A stretch of DNA of 51,189 nt from Pseudomonas sp. KK4 (GTDB lineage: Bacteria; Pseudomonadota; Gammaproteobacteria; Pseudomonadales; Pseudomonadaceae), in assembly GCF_001984065.1 (NCBI RefSeq), contig NZ_LYVP01000035.1, positions 1 to 51,189 on the forward strand. Reading direction: 5' to 3'. Made by a program: the position numbers and the translations under genes. Within the stretch, counting starts at the first letter, position 1; the number at the start of each line of letters is the position of its first letter. Below are positions 16,323 through 27,239 of this stretch, piece after piece. The notes under the pieces are model-generated. The model saw only the letters and a list, made by a program, of their open reading frames with translations, did not search any database and was not told the DNA's origin.

Positions 16323-17933
16323 TTATTGCGCAGTGTCTGGAACCAGGAAGGCGGCTTCCAGCAACTGCTGTGTATACGGATGTTGGGGAGCGGCAAAGAT
16401 ACTTTGCGCGTCTCCCTGTTCGACCACTTGACCATGCTTGACCACCATCAGCTGGTGGCTCAGCGCTTTGACGACAGCCAGGTCATGGCTGATGAACAGA
16501 TACGTCAGGTTGTACTTTTTTTGCAGTGAACGCAGCAGCTCCACCACCTGGCGTTGAACGGTGCGGTCCAGGGCCGACGTCGGCTCGTCCAGCAGAATCA
16601 ACGCCGGTTTTAACACCAATGCCCGGGCAATGGCGATTCTCTGCCGTTGCCCGCCGGAAAATTCGTGGGGGTAGCGGTTCCGGGTTTCCGGGTCCAGGCC
16701 TACCTCCCTCAGTGCTTCAATGATCGCTTGTTCCTGCTCCGCCTCGGTGCCGATCTTGTGGATGCGCAGGCCTTCACCGACGATCTGGCTCACGCACATC
16801 CGTGGGCTCAGGCTGCCGAACGGGTCCTGAAACACCACCTGCATCTCCCGCCGCAGCGGCCTGACCTGTTGTTGCGTCAGGCAGTCTAGCTGCTTGCCTT
16901 CAAAACGGATGGCACCCTGGCTGCCGATCAACCGCAAAATCGCCAGGCCCAGGGTCGACTTGCCGGAACCGCTCTCGCCCACGATGCCCAGGGTCTGGCC
17001 CTGGGGCAGGCTGAAATTGATACCGTCCACCGCCTTGACGTAATCCACCGTGCGTTTGAGCAGCCCTTTTTTGATCGGAAACCAGACCTTCAAGTCATCG
17101 ACCGTCAACAACGGCGGGCCGATTTCATTGGTCGCCGGGGTCCCGCTAGGCTCCGCTGCCAGCAGGATCCGAGTGTACGGATGCTGCGGCGCACGAAACA
17201 ATTCCTCACAAGATGCCTGTTCGACGATGCAACCGCGCTGCATGACACATACGCGGTGCGCAATTCTTTTCACCAGGTTCAAATCGTGGCTGATCAACAG
17301 CAAAGCCATGCCCAGGCGCGCCTGCAGTTCCTTGAGCAATTCGAGGATTTTCAGCTGAACGGTCACGTCCAGCGCGGTGGTGGGTTCATCGGCGATCAGC
17401 AGTTCCGGCTCGTTCGCCAGGGCCATGGCGATCATCACCCGTTGACGCTGACCGCCAGACAATTCATGGGGCAGGGCCTTTAGACGTTTGTGCGGCTCAG
17501 GAATGCCGACCATCTCCAGCAGCTCAAGGGTGCGCTTGGTCGCCACTTTGCCGACCAGGCCCTTGTGGATGCCCAGCACCTCGTTGATCTGCTTCTCGAT
17601 CGAGTGCAGCGGATTGAGCGAGGTCATCGGCTCCTGGAAGATCATCGCGATGCGGTTGCCGCGGATGTGGCGAATGGTCTTCTCTTTCAGTTCCAGCAGG
17701 TTCTGCCCGGCGTACTCGATCGTCCCCGAGGGGTGCCGGGCCAGCGGGTAGGGCAGCAGCCGCAGGATCGAGTGGGCGGTCACCGATTTGCCGGAACCGC
17801 TTTCACCCACCAGCGCCAGGGTTTCGCCACGCTTGATATCGAAACTGACACCTTCGACCACGCGCTGGCTGTGCTCGCCCACGACGAACTCGACGGCGAG
17901 GTCGCGCACTTCGATCAGATTGTCCTGATTCAT
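16323..17933 (-). CDS. nppD: Peptide ABC transporter ATP-binding protein NppD (YejF)
   Basis: A 536-residue protein with two complete ABC ATPase domains in one chain. Walker A motifs GESGSGKSV and GESGSGKST, and signatures LSGGQRQR and FSGGQRQR, mark residues about 1-265 and 280-535. It powers the NppB/NppC permeases. The start at 17933 (MNQDNLIEV) follows the nppC stop by one base; an ATG at 17957 lies inside nppC. Homologous Yej/Npp systems import oligopeptides and peptide antibiotics such as microcin C (E. coli) and peptidyl nucleosides (P. aeruginosa). Confidence 0.93.
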   Translation of the reverse strand: MNQDNLIEVRDLAVEFVVGEHSQRVVEGVSFDIKRGETLALVGESGSGKSVTAHSILRLLPYPLARHPSGTIEYAGQNLLELKEKTIRHIRGNRIAMIFQEPMTSLNPLHSIEKQINEVLGIHKGLVGKVATKRTLELLEMVGIPEPHKRLKALPHELSGGQRQRVMIAMALANEPELLIADEPTTALDVTVQLKILELLKELQARLGMALLLISHDLNLVKRIAHRVCVMQRGCIVEQASCEELFRAPQHPYTRILLAAEPSGTPATNEIGPPLLTVDDLKVWFPIKKGLLKRTVDYVKAVDGINFSLPQGQTLGIVGESGSGKSTLGLAILRLIGSQGAIRFEGKQLDCLTQQQVRPLRREMQVVFQDPFGSLSPRMCVSQIVGEGLRIHKIGTEAEQEQAIIEALREVGLDPETRNRYPHEFSGGQRQRIAIARALVLKPALILLDEPTSALDRTVQRQVVELLRSLQKKYNLTYLFISHDLAVVKALSHQLMVVKHGQVVEQGDAQSIFAAPQHPYTQQLLEAAFLVPDTAQ

Positions 17934-17934
17934 T

Positions 17935-18954
17935 TCACTTCCTCGGGTCGAAGGCATCGCGAGCGGACTCGCCGATGAACACCAGCAGGCTCAGCATCAG
18001 TGCAAGCACCGCAAACGCGCTCATGCCCAGCCACGGCGCCTGCAGGTTGGATTTGCCCTGGGCTACCAGTTCACCTAGCGACGGGCTGCCCGCCGGCAGG
18101 CCGAAGCCGAGGAAATCCAGGGCGGTCAGCGTACCGATGGCGCCGGTCAGGATGAACGGCATGAAGGTCATGGTCGAGACCATGGCGTTGGGCAGGATGT
18201 GGCGGAACATGATCGCGCCATTCTGCATGCCCAGCGCCCGGGCCGCACGCACGTATTCCAGGTTGCGCCCGCGCAGGAACTCGGCGCGCACCACGTCCAC
18301 CAGGCTCATCCAGGAAAACAGCAGCATGATTCCCAGCAGCCACCAGAAGTTGGGCTGCACGAAACTGGCCAGGATGATCAGCAGGTACAGCACCGGCAAC
18401 CCGGACCAGATCTCCAGGAACCGCTGGCCCGCCAGGTCGACCCAGCCGCCGTAGAAGCCCTGCAAGGCGCCGGCAATCACACCGACGATCGAACTGAGAA
18501 TGGTCAAGGTCAGGGCGAACAGTACCGACACGCGAAAGCCGTAGATCACCCGGGCCAGCACGTCGCGGCCCTGGTCGTCGGTGCCCAGCAGGTTGTCCGC
18601 CGACGGCGGTGCGGGGGCCGGGACCCGCAGGTCGTAGTTGATGCTCTGGTAGCTGAACGGAATCGGCGCCCACAGCACCCAGGCGTCCTTGGCCTTGAGC
18701 AGTTCGCGGATGTACGGGCTCTTGTAGTTGGCTTCCAGCGGGAACTCGCCGCCGAAGGTGGTTTCCGGGTAGCGCTTGAGCGCCGGGAAATACCAGCCGT
18801 TGTCGTAGTGCACCACCAACGGTTTGTCGTTGGCGATCAATTCGGCGCCGAGGCTGGCGCCGAACAGGATCAGAAACAGCCACAGCGACCACCAGCCGCG
18901 CTTGTTGGCCTTGAACAGTTCGAAGCGGCGGCGATTGAGAGGGGACAGGTTCAT
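17935..18954 (-). CDS. nppC: Peptide ABC transporter permease NppC (YejE)
   Basis: A 339-residue inner-membrane permease of the oligopeptide-transporter (OppC-like) type. The N-terminal NRRRFELFKANKRGWWSLW leads into the first helix, then a long periplasmic loop and the binding-protein-dependent transport domain, with the EAA-like loop RAARALGMQNGAIMFRHILP. One base separates it from each flanking gene. It forms the pore with NppB. Confidence 0.93.
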   Translation of the reverse strand: MNLSPLNRRRFELFKANKRGWWSLWLFLILFGASLGAELIANDKPLVVHYDNGWYFPALKRYPETTFGGEFPLEANYKSPYIRELLKAKDAWVLWAPIPFSYQSINYDLRVPAPAPPSADNLLGTDDQGRDVLARVIYGFRVSVLFALTLTILSSIVGVIAGALQGFYGGWVDLAGQRFLEIWSGLPVLYLLIILASFVQPNFWWLLGIMLLFSWMSLVDVVRAEFLRGRNLEYVRAARALGMQNGAIMFRHILPNAMVSTMTFMPFILTGAIGTLTALDFLGFGLPAGSPSLGELVAQGKSNLQAPWLGMSAFAVLALMLSLLVFIGESARDAFDPRK

Positions 18955-18955
18955 C

Positions 18956-20029
18956 TCAATGCTCCCGGCTTTCGAAGTCGATGCGCGGATCGACAAAGGT
19001 GTAGGTCAGGTCACCGATCAGTTTCACCACCAGCCCCAACAGGGTGAAGATGAACAACGTGCCGAACACTACCGGGTAATCGCGGTTGATCGCTGCTTCA
19101 AAACTCATCAGACCCAGGCCGTCGAGGGAAAAGATCACCTCCACCAGCAGCGAGCCGGTGAAGAAAATCCCAATGAACGCCGACGGGAAACCGGCGATCA
19201 CCAGCAGCATGGCATTGCGGAACACGTGGCCGTAGAGCACGCGATGGTTGGTCAGGCCCTTGGCCTTGGCGGTCACCACGTATTGCTTGTTGATTTCATC
19301 GAGGAAGCTGTTTTTGGTCAGCAGGGTCATGGTCGCGAAGTTGCCGATCACCAGGGCGGTCACCGGCAGCGCGAGGTGCCAGAAGTAGTCGAGGATCTTG
19401 CCGCCCATGCTCAATTCGTCAAAGTTGTTGGAGGTCAGGCCCCGCAGCGGAAACCAGTCCAGGTAACTGCCGCCGGCAAACACCACGATCAACAGGATGG
19501 CGAACAGGAACGCCGGGATCGCATAGCCGACGATGATCAGGGAACTGGTCCAGACGTCGAAGTGGCTGCCATGCCGTGTAGCCTTGGCAATCCCCAGGGG
19601 GATCGACACCAGGTACATGATCAGGGTGCTCCACAGTCCCAGGGAGATCGACACCGGCATCTTTTCCTTGATCAGGTCGATGACCTTGGCATCGCGGAAA
19701 AAACTGTCGCCGAAATCCAGGGCCGCATAGTTCTTGACCATGATCCACAGGCGTTCCGGCGCCGACTTGTCGAAGCCGTACATGTGTTCGATTTCCTTGA
19801 TCAGCGCCGGGTCCAGGCCCTGGGCGCCGCGATAGGCGGAACCGGCCACCGACACTTCGGCACCGCCGCCGGCAATGCGGCTGGTGGCACCTTCGAAGCC
19901 TTCGAGCTTGGCGATCATCTGTTCCACCGGCCCGCCGGGCGCGGCCTGGATGATCACGAAGTTGATCAGCAGGATGCCGAACAGGGTCGGGATGATCAGC
20001 AGCAGTCGCCGAAAAATATACGCCAGCAT
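18956..20029 (-). CDS. nppB: Peptide ABC transporter permease NppB (YejB)
   Basis: A 357-residue OppB-type permease starting [20 protein letters not shown], with about six helices and the cytoplasmic loop [20 protein letters not shown] that contacts the ATPase. The length agrees with E. coli YejB (364). It follows nppA2 by 4 bp. Confidence 0.94.
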   Translation of the reverse strand: MLAYIFRRLLLIIPTLFGILLINFVIIQAAPGGPVEQMIAKLEGFEGATSRIAGGGAEVSVAGSAYRGAQGLDPALIKEIEHMYGFDKSAPERLWIMVKNYAALDFGDSFFRDAKVIDLIKEKMPVSISLGLWSTLIMYLVSIPLGIAKATRHGSHFDVWTSSLIIVGYAIPAFLFAILLIVVFAGGSYLDWFPLRGLTSNNFDELSMGGKILDYFWHLALPVTALVIGNFATMTLLTKNSFLDEINKQYVVTAKAKGLTNHRVLYGHVFRNAMLLVIAGFPSAFIGIFFTGSLLVEVIFSLDGLGLMSFEAAINRDYPVVFGTLFIFTLLGLVVKLIGDLTYTFVDPRIDFESREH

Positions 20030-20033
20030 CTGA

Positions 20034-21875
20034 TTACTCCGTGCCCGCAGGGTCGGCTTGCAATTTGGTTTCGATCTCTATGGCCGGCTTGGCGTCGGGC
20101 TTGACCCACCAGGTTGCCGTGCCAATGTCATATTTAGGCGAGACCTTGGGGTGGCCGATGTGGTTCCAGTACGCCACGCGCCAGGTCTTGATGTGCCAGT
20201 TGGGGATCACGTAATAGCCCCATTGCAGCACACGGTCCAGTGCCCGGGCATGGGCCACCAGGCTTTTGCGCGAATCGGCATTGATAAGCTGTTCGACCAA
20301 CTGGTCCACCACCGGGTCCTTGAGGCCCATGGAATTGCGGCTGCCAGGCTTGTCGGCGGCCGCCGTCATCCAGAATTCGCGCTGTTCGTTGCCCGGCGAA
20401 TTGGACTGCGGGAAGCTGCCGACGATCATGTCGAAGTCCCGGGAGCGCACGCGGTTGACGTACTGTGAGACGTCGACCCGGCGGATCACCAGGTCGATGC
20501 CCAGGTCGCTCAGGTTACGCTTGAACGGCAGCAACACACGCTCGAACTCGGTCTGGGCCAGCAGGAATTCGATGGTCACCGGTTTGCCGGTGGCATCGAC
20601 CATCTTGTCGTCGACAATGCGCCAGCCGGCCTCTTGCAGCAACTGATAGGCCTTGCGCTGCTGGGTGCGGATCATGCCGCTGCCATCGGTGACCGGGTTC
20701 TGGAAGGCTTCAGTGAACACCTGCTCGGGAATCTTGCCGCGAAACGGCTCGAGGATCGCCAGTTGATCGGCATCCGGCAGGCCGGTGGCGGCCATTTCCG
20801 AGTTCTCGAAATAACTGCGGGTGCGCGCATAGGCGCTGTTGAACAGTTGCTTGTTGGTCCATTCGAAGTCCAGCAACAGGGTCAGGGCCTGGCGCACGCG
20901 CACATCCTGGAACACCGGACGGCGCAGGTTGAACACGAAGCCCTGCATGCCGGTGGGGTTACCGTTGGGGATCTGTTCCTTGATCAGCCGGCCTTCGGTG
21001 ACGGCCGGAATGTTGTAGGCATTGGCCCAGTTCTTCGCGGTCATCTCCAGCCAGTAGTCGAACTGCCCGGCCTTGAGGCCTTCGAGCGCCACGGTGTTGT
21101 CGCGGTAGTAATCGGTGGTCATCACATCGAAGTTGTAGAAGCCGCGGTTGACCGGCAGGTCCTTGCCCCAATAGTCCTTGACCCGCTCATAGCGCACGGA
21201 GCGACCGGCCTTGACCTCGGTGACCTTGTACGGCCCGCTGCCCAGCGGCATTTCGAGGTTGCCCTTGTTGAAGTCGCGGTTCGCCCACCAGTGTTTGGGC
21301 AGCACCGGCAACTGGCCGAGGATCAACGGCAGTTCGCGGTTGTTGCTGTGCTTGAACTTGAACAGCACGGTCAGCGGATCTTCGGCGACCACGTCCTCGA
21401 CGTCGTTGTAGTAGCCGCGGTACATCGGTGCGCCGTCCTTGATCAGGGTCTGGAAGCTGAACACCACGTCTTCGGCGCGCACCGGGTGGCCGTCATGGAA
21501 CCGGGCCTCGGGCCGCAGGTAGAAGCGCACCCAATCGTTGTTCGGGGCTTTTTCGATCTTGCTGGCGATCAGGCCGTATTCGGTGAAGGGCTCATCCAGG
21601 CCCTGCTTGGCCAGGGTGTCGTAGATCAGGTCGACGTCGTTGGCCGACACGCCCTTGCTGATGAACGGGTTTAGGCTGTCGAAACCACCGAAGCCGGCCT
21701 GACGGAAGATCCCGCCCTTGGGCGCGTCCGGGTTGACGTAGTCGAAGTGCTTGAAGTCGGCCGGGTATTTGGGCGGCTCGTTGTACAGGGTCAGGGCGTG
21801 TTGCGGGGCGGCACAGGCCAGCCCGGCGAACAATAGGGCGCTGGCCTGCAACAGCAGGGCGCTGATGGGTTTCAT
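20034..21875 (-). CDS. nppA2: Peptide-binding protein NppA2 (YejA-like)
   Basis: A 613-residue periplasmic solute-binding protein of family SBP_bac_5. The signal peptide [20 protein letters not shown] ends near CAAPQ. The mature part has the family stretch [20 protein letters not shown] and a C-terminal lobe ending in a variable tail. The start at 21875 overlaps the nppA1 stop by four bases (ATGA); the same frame stays open far upstream but inside nppA1. It is a paralogue of nppA1, so the importer has two peptide receptors. Confidence 0.92.
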   Translation of the reverse strand: MKPISALLLQASALLFAGLACAAPQHALTLYNEPPKYPADFKHFDYVNPDAPKGGIFRQAGFGGFDSLNPFISKGVSANDVDLIYDTLAKQGLDEPFTEYGLIASKIEKAPNNDWVRFYLRPEARFHDGHPVRAEDVVFSFQTLIKDGAPMYRGYYNDVEDVVAEDPLTVLFKFKHSNNRELPLILGQLPVLPKHWWANRDFNKGNLEMPLGSGPYKVTEVKAGRSVRYERVKDYWGKDLPVNRGFYNFDVMTTDYYRDNTVALEGLKAGQFDYWLEMTAKNWANAYNIPAVTEGRLIKEQIPNGNPTGMQGFVFNLRRPVFQDVRVRQALTLLLDFEWTNKQLFNSAYARTRSYFENSEMAATGLPDADQLAILEPFRGKIPEQVFTEAFQNPVTDGSGMIRTQQRKAYQLLQEAGWRIVDDKMVDATGKPVTIEFLLAQTEFERVLLPFKRNLSDLGIDLVIRRVDVSQYVNRVRSRDFDMIVGSFPQSNSPGNEQREFWMTAAADKPGSRNSMGLKDPVVDQLVEQLINADSRKSLVAHARALDRVLQWGYYVIPNWHIKTWRVAYWNHIGHPKVSPKYDIGTATWWVKPDAKPAIEIETKLQADPAGTE

Positions 21876-23704
21876 CGATCTTTCTCCGAAGATTTCAACC
21901 ACCACGCGCTCAAGCCCAGGGTGTAGGGCGGCGTGGTGACGAAGGCGAACCGGTTGCGGTACGCCAGGCGGTGATAATTGAGGTACCAGTTGGGAATGAT
22001 GTAGTGCTGCCACAGCAGCACCCGGTCCAGGGCCTTGCCGGCGGCGACCTGGTCGTCCCGGGTCTTGGCCGCGAGCAATTGGTCGAGCAATTGGTCGACC
22101 ACCGGGTTGGCGATGCCGGCGTAGTTCTTGCTGCCTTTGACCGTGGCCTGGCTGGAGTGAAAGTACTGCCACTGTTCCAGGCCCGGGCTGAGGGTCTGGT
22201 TGAGGGTCATCAGGATCATGTCGAAGTCGAACTGATCGAGGCGCTGTTTGTACTGGGCGCGATCCACCGTGCGCAGTCGGGCGTCGATGCCGATGCTGGT
22301 GAGGTTCTCGACGTAGGGCTGAAGAATACGCTCCAGGTTCGGGTTGACCAGCAGGATCTCGAGCCGCAGAGGCTGCCCGGCAGCATTCTGCAGGCGCTGG
22401 CCGTTGAGCTTCCAGCCGGCTTCGGCGAGCAGCGCCAGGGCCTGGCGCAGGGTGTCCCGGGGGATGCCCTGGCCTTGGGTCTGGGGCAGGCTGAACGGCT
22501 CGGTGAACAGTTTGGCGGGGAGCTGGTCGCGATAGGGCTTGAGCAGCAGCCATTCATGACCGACCGGCAGGCCGGTGGCGGAGAATTCACTGTTGGGGTA
22601 GTAACTCATGGCGCGTTTATAGGCGCCGCTGAACAGGGTGCGGTTGGTCCACTCGAAGTCGAACATCAGGCCCAGCGCCTCACGGACCTTGGTGTCGGCC
22701 AGCGTTGGGCGGCGGCTGTTCATGAACAGGCCCTGGGTCTGGGTCGGGATCTGGTGCGGGATCTGCGCCTTGATCACGTCGCCGCGACGGATCGCCGGGA
22801 AGTTGTAGCCGGTGTCCCAGTTCTTCGCCTGATGCTCGATATAGATGTCGAATTCACCGGCCTTGAACGCCTCGAACCCCACATCGCTGTCGCGGTAGAA
22901 CTCGACTTCCATGCGATCGACATTGTATTTGCCGCGATTGACCGGCAGGTCCTTGCCCCAATAGTCCTTGACCCGTTCGAAGACGATCTGCCGTCCCGGC
23001 GTGACCGAGGTGATGCGATACGGTCCGCTGCCCAACGGCGGCTCGAAGGTGGTGGCCTTGAAGTCGCGGCCTTTCCAGTAATGCTGTGGCAGCACCGGCA
23101 ACTCGCCCAGACGCAGGATCAGCAAGGGATTGCCGGCGCGCTTGAACACGAAGCGAATGCGTTGCGGATTGAGGATGTCGACCCGCAAGACTTCCTGCAG
23201 GCTGGTGCGGTACTGCGGATGGCCTTCCTTGAGCAGCAGGCGGTAAGAGAACGCCACGTCGTACGCGGTGATCGGCGTGCCGTCGTGGAAGCGCGCCTCG
23301 GGGCGCAGGTTGAACACCACCCAGCTGCGATCCTCGCTGTACTCGACCGACTGGGCGATCAGGCCATAGCTGGACGTCGGTTCATCGCCGGACGGCGCGT
23401 ACTGGCCGGTGCCCACCATCAGCGGCTCGTTGAGCTCGTTGATGCCGTATTGCAGGAAGTTGGGCGTGGTGACGGGGCTGGTGCCCTTGAAGGTATAGGG
23501 GTTGAGCGTATCGAAGGTGCCAAACGCCATCACCCGCAACGTACCGCCCTTGGGCGCTTGCGGGTTGACCCAGTCGAAGTGGGTAAATCTGGCCGGGTAC
23601 TTGAGCGTGCCGAACTGCGCATAACCATGGCTTTCGCTGATCGTCGCGCTTGCGGTGGAGCTCAAGGCCAGGCTGATCAGGAGCGAGAGGAGGGCACGCT
23701 TCAA
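21872..23704 (-). CDS. nppA1: Peptide-binding protein NppA1 (YejA-like)
   Basis: A 610-residue periplasmic binding protein with signal peptide MKRALLSLLISLALSSTASA. It shares long stretches with NppA2 ([16 protein letters not shown] in both). It is the first gene of the operon nppA1-A2-B-C-D-fabI, all on the minus strand with overlaps or gaps of under 20 bp. Different divergence of the two receptors suggests a broader range of peptides; this is an inference. Confidence 0.92.
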   Translation of the reverse strand: MKRALLSLLISLALSSTASATISESHGYAQFGTLKYPARFTHFDWVNPQAPKGGTLRVMAFGTFDTLNPYTFKGTSPVTTPNFLQYGINELNEPLMVGTGQYAPSGDEPTSSYGLIAQSVEYSEDRSWVVFNLRPEARFHDGTPITAYDVAFSYRLLLKEGHPQYRTSLQEVLRVDILNPQRIRFVFKRAGNPLLILRLGELPVLPQHYWKGRDFKATTFEPPLGSGPYRITSVTPGRQIVFERVKDYWGKDLPVNRGKYNVDRMEVEFYRDSDVGFEAFKAGEFDIYIEHQAKNWDTGYNFPAIRRGDVIKAQIPHQIPTQTQGLFMNSRRPTLADTKVREALGLMFDFEWTNRTLFSGAYKRAMSYYPNSEFSATGLPVGHEWLLLKPYRDQLPAKLFTEPFSLPQTQGQGIPRDTLRQALALLAEAGWKLNGQRLQNAAGQPLRLEILLVNPNLERILQPYVENLTSIGIDARLRTVDRAQYKQRLDQFDFDMILMTLNQTLSPGLEQWQYFHSSQATVKGSKNYAGIANPVVDQLLDQLLAAKTRDDQVAAGKALDRVLLWQHYIIPNWYLNYHRLAYRNRFAFVTTPPYTLGLSAWWLKSSEKDR

Positions 23705-23831
23705 GTAAGGAATCCGATCCAGGCGGCTTGGGCTTTGTGGCCCGTACAGTAACAGCTTGTATGGACAGGAAAAAGACGGGGAATTAATGCGTGGTCAATT
23801 GCCAATGAGAAAGGCCTGTCAAACCCATTCC

Positions 23832-23951
23832 GTGGCGAGGGAGCTTGCTCCCGTTGGGCTGCGCAGCGGCCCCTGCGTCTTCCAATCAAAGGGCATCCAC
23901 CGGATTTACGACTGCAGTGCAGCCGAGCGGGAGCAAGCTCCCTCGCCACAG
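23832..23951. repeat. REPIN, GTGGCGAGGGAGC family
   Basis: Inverted arms GTGGCGAGGGAGCTTGCTCC and GGAGCAAGCTCCCTCGCCAC enclose about 75 bp upstream of nppA1. The rest of 23705-24007 holds the mltD terminator and presumably the npp promoter; no gene is visible there. Confidence 0.88.
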
Positions 23952-23976
23952 GAGCCATACCGGTTCTCAGCTTGCA

Positions 23977-24002
23977 TTAAAAAGCCCCTCGATCGAGGGG
24001 CT
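23977..24002 (-). terminator. Rho-independent terminator after mltD
   Basis: A perfect palindrome at 23983-24002 (stem AGCCCCTC/GAGGGGCT, GATC centre) is followed on the minus strand by TTTTTAA, six bases past the mltD stop. Confidence 0.88.
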
Positions 24003-24007
24003 CATTG

Positions 24008-25456
24008 TTAATGCGGGTTGGAGACGGTCAACATCTGTCCCGGCTTCAGCGCCTGGCCCACTCGGGGGTTCCAGCGCTTGAGGTGTTGCATTTCAACGTT
24101 GAAACGCTTGGCCACGATGTACAGCGAGTCGCCTTGCTGAACCTTGTATTTGGACTGCGGCTTTTTGGCGTCACCCTTGGTCCTGGCGTTGGCCGCCACC
24201 ACGGTGTTGATGCGCCCGGAGCTACGCTTGCTGGTGTCCTGCATGACCAGTGTCTGGCCCGGCTTGAGGTTCTTGCCGCTGAGCTTGTTCCAGCGTTGCA
24301 GATCCTTGATATCGACGTTGTTGGCCTTGGCGATGGTGCCCAGGCTGTCACCGCGCTTGACCTTGTAGTTGCGCTTGACGCTCGCCACCTGAGTGTCGTC
24401 GGCGCCGTCGAATACCGGTTTGAGCGGCTTTTTGCTGATCAGCTCTTCCGGCCGCATGGTCTGCAGGCTGGTCGTCAGCAGTTGTGCCTTGGACGTCGGC
24501 ACCAGCAGATGCTGTGGGCCGTCGATGGTGGTGCGCTGTTTGAACGCCGGGTTGAGCTGGAACAGTTCGTCTTCGTCGATGTTGGCCACCGCGGCAACCT
24601 TGGACAGGTCCATGCGCTGGTTGATTTCGACGACCTGGAAATACGGCTCGTTGGCGATCGGGTTGAGGTTCACGCCGTAGGCTTCCGGCGCCATGACCAC
24701 TTGCGACAGTGCCAGCAACTTTGGCACGTAGGCCTGGGTTTCGGCGGGCAGCGGCAGGTTCCAGTAGTCGGTCGGCAGGCCGAGCTTTTCGTTGCGCTCG
24801 ATGGCCCGGCTGACCGTGCCTTCGCCGGCGTTGTAGGCCGCCAGGGCCAGCAGCCAGTCGCCGTTGAACATGTCGTGCAGGCGGGTCAGGTAGTCCATCG
24901 CGGCGGTGGTGGAAGCGGTGATGTCGCGACGGCCATCATAAAAGCGGGTTTGACGCAGGTTGAAGTAGCGCCCGGTGGAGGGAATGAATTGCCAAAGGCC
25001 AACCGCATCGGCCCGGGAATAGGCCATGGGGTTGTAGGCGCTTTCAATCACTGGCAACAGCGCCAGTTCCAGCGGCATGTTGCGTTCTTCAAGGCGTTCG
25101 ACGATGTAATGAATGTAGAGGCTGCCGCGTTCGCCGGCGTTTTCAAGGAAAGAGGGATTGCTGGCGAACCACAGGCGCTGCTGCTCGATGCGTGGGTTGA
25201 CGCCCAGGCCGTCCTGCAACTGGAAGCCCTGGCGCATTCGCTCCCAGACGTCCTGCGGAATCTGCGGGCTCGGCTTTTCGCTGAGCCAGACGGGCTTCTG
25301 CTTGGCACGCGCGGCAATATTCGGAGTGTGCGTCGCTTCGGTTTGCGGCACATGGCTTGAGCAGCCCGCCAATGTCGCGGACACAGCCACCGCTATGGCT
25401 TGCGCCAGGCGGGTTAACGCGTCCGAACTGATGGCATTTCGAATGGATGACGACAT
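24008..25456 (-). CDS. mltD: Membrane-bound lytic murein transglycosylase D, LysM-containing
   Basis: A 482-residue lipoprotein. The signal peptide ends in the lipobox LAGC (Cys32). The SLT domain has the catalytic Glu in ALLPVIESAYNPMAYSRADA followed by GLWQFIPSTGRYF. At least two LysM repeats near the C-terminus (YKVKRGDSLGTIAK, YKVQQGDSLYIVAK) bind peptidoglycan. It cleaves glycan strands to 1,6-anhydro products in the periplasm. The start at 25456 gives MSSSIRN; an ATG at 25480 adds eight residues. The gene lies next to gloB as in E. coli. Confidence 0.94.
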   Translation of the reverse strand: MSSSIRNAISSDALTRLAQAIAVAVSATLAGCSSHVPQTEATHTPNIAARAKQKPVWLSEKPSPQIPQDVWERMRQGFQLQDGLGVNPRIEQQRLWFASNPSFLENAGERGSLYIHYIVERLEERNMPLELALLPVIESAYNPMAYSRADAVGLWQFIPSTGRYFNLRQTRFYDGRRDITASTTAAMDYLTRLHDMFNGDWLLALAAYNAGEGTVSRAIERNEKLGLPTDYWNLPLPAETQAYVPKLLALSQVVMAPEAYGVNLNPIANEPYFQVVEINQRMDLSKVAAVANIDEDELFQLNPAFKQRTTIDGPQHLLVPTSKAQLLTTSLQTMRPEELISKKPLKPVFDGADDTQVASVKRNYKVKRGDSLGTIAKANNVDIKDLQRWNKLSGKNLKPGQTLVMQDTSKRSSGRINTVVAANARTKGDAKKPQSKYKVQQGDSLYIVAKRFNVEMQHLKRWNPRVGQALKPGQMLTVSNPH

Positions 25457-25555
25457 TGGCTGGAAGTAAGTTCCGGGCAAAAATGTCGGGCGATTCTAGA
25501 AAGCGTACCCCCCGCGGTCAACCATTCATGGATTTCGCACCATCGTGCCAGTCCT

Positions 25556-26323
25556 TCAGAGCTTGTCTTTCCAGCCCCTGAGCGCCGCAAAAACCATATC
25601 GGGCGCAGAGTTATCGGTGCCGGTCCGTTCGTCCGCTTTTTCTTTAACGGATGTTTCGGCGGTGCGCAGGAATGGGTTCGTACGCTTCTCCAGGGCGATG
25701 GTGGAGGGCAACGTGATGACCCCGGCCTCGCGCTGGTCGATCACGTTGGCCAGGCGTTCGAGGGTGTCCTGATTGCCGGGCTCCACCGCCGCAGCGAAGC
25801 GCAGATTGCTCAGGGTGTATTCGTGGGTGCAGTACACCAAAGTGTCTTCGGGCAGCGCCGCGAGACGGGACAGCGAGCTATACATTTGTTGCGGCGTGCC
25901 TTCGAACAGGCGACCGCAGCCGGCGGCGAACAGGGTGTCTCCGCAGAACAGCAGGCCGTGGTGATAATAGGCAATATGCCCCAGGGTATGGCCGGGTACG
26001 GCGATGATTTCGAAGTCATGGCCCAGCACCTGGATACGGTCGTTATCCTTGAGCGCGATGTCCCTCCCCGGGATGGTTTCGCTGGCCGGTCCGTAGACCT
26101 TCGCGTCCGTCGCTTTCTTGAGCTGTTCGACGCCGCCGACATGGTCATGGTGGTGATGAGTGATCAGAATATCGCTCAATACCCAACCGGGATTCGCTTC
26201 GAGCCAGTCCTGGACCGGCGCGGCATCACCCGGGTCAACGACCGCGCAGCGGCGAGTGTTGGGGTCTTGCAACAACCAGATGTAGTTGTCGGTAAAGGCA
26301 GGCAGGGCACTGATCTGTATCAT
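25556..26323 (-). CDS. gloB: Hydroxyacylglutathione hydrolase (glyoxalase II)
   Basis: A 255-residue metallo-beta-lactamase-fold enzyme that hydrolyses S-lactoylglutathione to lactate and glutathione, the second step of methylglyoxal detoxification. The metal motif [10 protein letters not shown], then [10 protein letters not shown] and [11 protein letters not shown], are all present. The start at 26323 ([16 protein letters not shown]) is the usual one; 22 codons upstream are open but overlap the divergent methyltransferase. It is 65 bp from that gene, so the two share a promoter region. Confidence 0.96.
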   Translation of the reverse strand: MIQISALPAFTDNYIWLLQDPNTRRCAVVDPGDAAPVQDWLEANPGWVLSDILITHHHHDHVGGVEQLKKATDAKVYGPASETIPGRDIALKDNDRIQVLGHDFEIIAVPGHTLGHIAYYHHGLLFCGDTLFAAGCGRLFEGTPQQMYSSLSRLAALPEDTLVYCTHEYTLSNLRFAAAVEPGNQDTLERLANVIDQREAGVITLPSTIALEKRTNPFLRTAETSVKEKADERTGTDNSAPDMVFAALRGWKDKL

Positions 26324-26388
26324 CGTCGGATTCGCCAAGCGGGAAACAATGGCGCATCTTAGAACTTCCTGGCGCGTTGGAGAATGCA

Positions 26389-27147
26389 ATGACCGATAAA
26401 GCGTTCGCTCAAGCCGACCCTGACTGGCTCGCGTTGATCAGCGCGGCCCGTGAGTGGCTGTCCGGCCCACTGGGGCAGTTTTTGCTCGATGAAGAGCGGC
26501 GCATGCTCGAAGAGGAGCTTGGCCGCTTCTTCGGCGGCTATCTGGTGCATTACGGTCCGTCGGCCCAGACGCCGCCTTCGGCGCCGCAGGTGCAGCGCAA
26601 TGTGCGCCTGGGGGCGCCGTTGCCGGGGGTCGAGATCGTGTGTGAGGAACAGGCCTGGCCCTTGAGCGAACATGCGGCCGATGTGGTGGTGTTGCAGCAC
26701 GGCCTGGATTTCTGCCTGTCGCCCCACGGCTTGCTGCGCGAAGCGGCCAGCAGTGTGCGCCCGGGCGGGCATCTGCTGATCATCGGGATTAACCCCTGGA
26801 GCAGTTGGGGCTTGCGTCACGTATTTGCCCATGACGCCTTGCGCCAGGCGCGCTGCATTTCGCCGTCGCGGGTGGCCGACTGGCTCAACCTGCTGGGCTT
26901 CGCGCTGGAGAAACGCCGCTTCGGGTGCTATCGTCCGCCGCTGGCTTCCCCGGCCTGGCAAACCCGTCTGGCAGGTTGGGAGCGCATGGCCGGCCACTGG
27001 CAGTTGTCCGGCGGTGGCTTCTATTTATTGGTCGCGCGCAAGATCGTGGTCGGGCTGCGGCCAGTCCGCCAGGAGCGCCGCGAACCGATGGGCAAGCTGA
27101 TTCCCTTGCCGATGGCCAAGGTCAATCGCCGCCGCATCGAACCGTAA
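26389..27147 (+). CDS. SAM-dependent methyltransferase domain protein
   Basis: A 252-residue class I methyltransferase-like protein. The central region reads [20 protein letters not shown] and [19 protein letters not shown], the beta4/beta5 part of a Methyltransf_11 domain. The glycine-rich SAM loop near the N-terminus is weak, so activity is not certain. It is conserved in Pseudomonas between gloB and rnhA but has no known substrate. The C-terminal tail is basic (NRRRIEP). The ATG at 26389 is chosen; codons from 26377 are open. Confidence 0.85.
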   Translation: MTDKAFAQADPDWLALISAAREWLSGPLGQFLLDEERRMLEEELGRFFGGYLVHYGPSAQTPPSAPQVQRNVRLGAPLPGVEIVCEEQAWPLSEHAADVVVLQHGLDFCLSPHGLLREAASSVRPGGHLLIIGINPWSSWGLRHVFAHDALRQARCISPSRVADWLNLLGFALEKRRFGCYRPPLASPAWQTRLAGWERMAGHWQLSGGGFYLLVARKIVVGLRPVRQERREPMGKLIPLPMAKVNRRRIEP

Positions 27148-27167
27148 ACCTTCTTTTATATTTGCGG

Positions 27168-27210
27168 CCGGGGTTACCCCGGTCTCGGGCGTTGTCGATC
27201 CATGATCGAC
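27168..27210. repeat. Two short hairpins between the methyltransferase and rnhA
   Basis: CCGGGG-TTA-CCCCGG (27168-27182) and GTCGATC-CAT-GATCGAC (27194-27210) are perfect inverted repeats. Neither is followed by a T tract, so they are not typical terminators; they could shape the rnhA leader. Confidence 0.5.
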
Positions 27211-27239
27211 GAGCCAACGAATTTTCTGGATAGATTGGC

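Noticed and set aside
21876..22553. N-terminal extension of nppA2 upstream of 21875
   Set aside because: It lies wholly inside nppA1 in another frame, and the signal peptide begins at 21875.
27168..27182. Terminator after the methyltransferase gene
   Set aside because: The stem is good, but no T tract follows on either strand.
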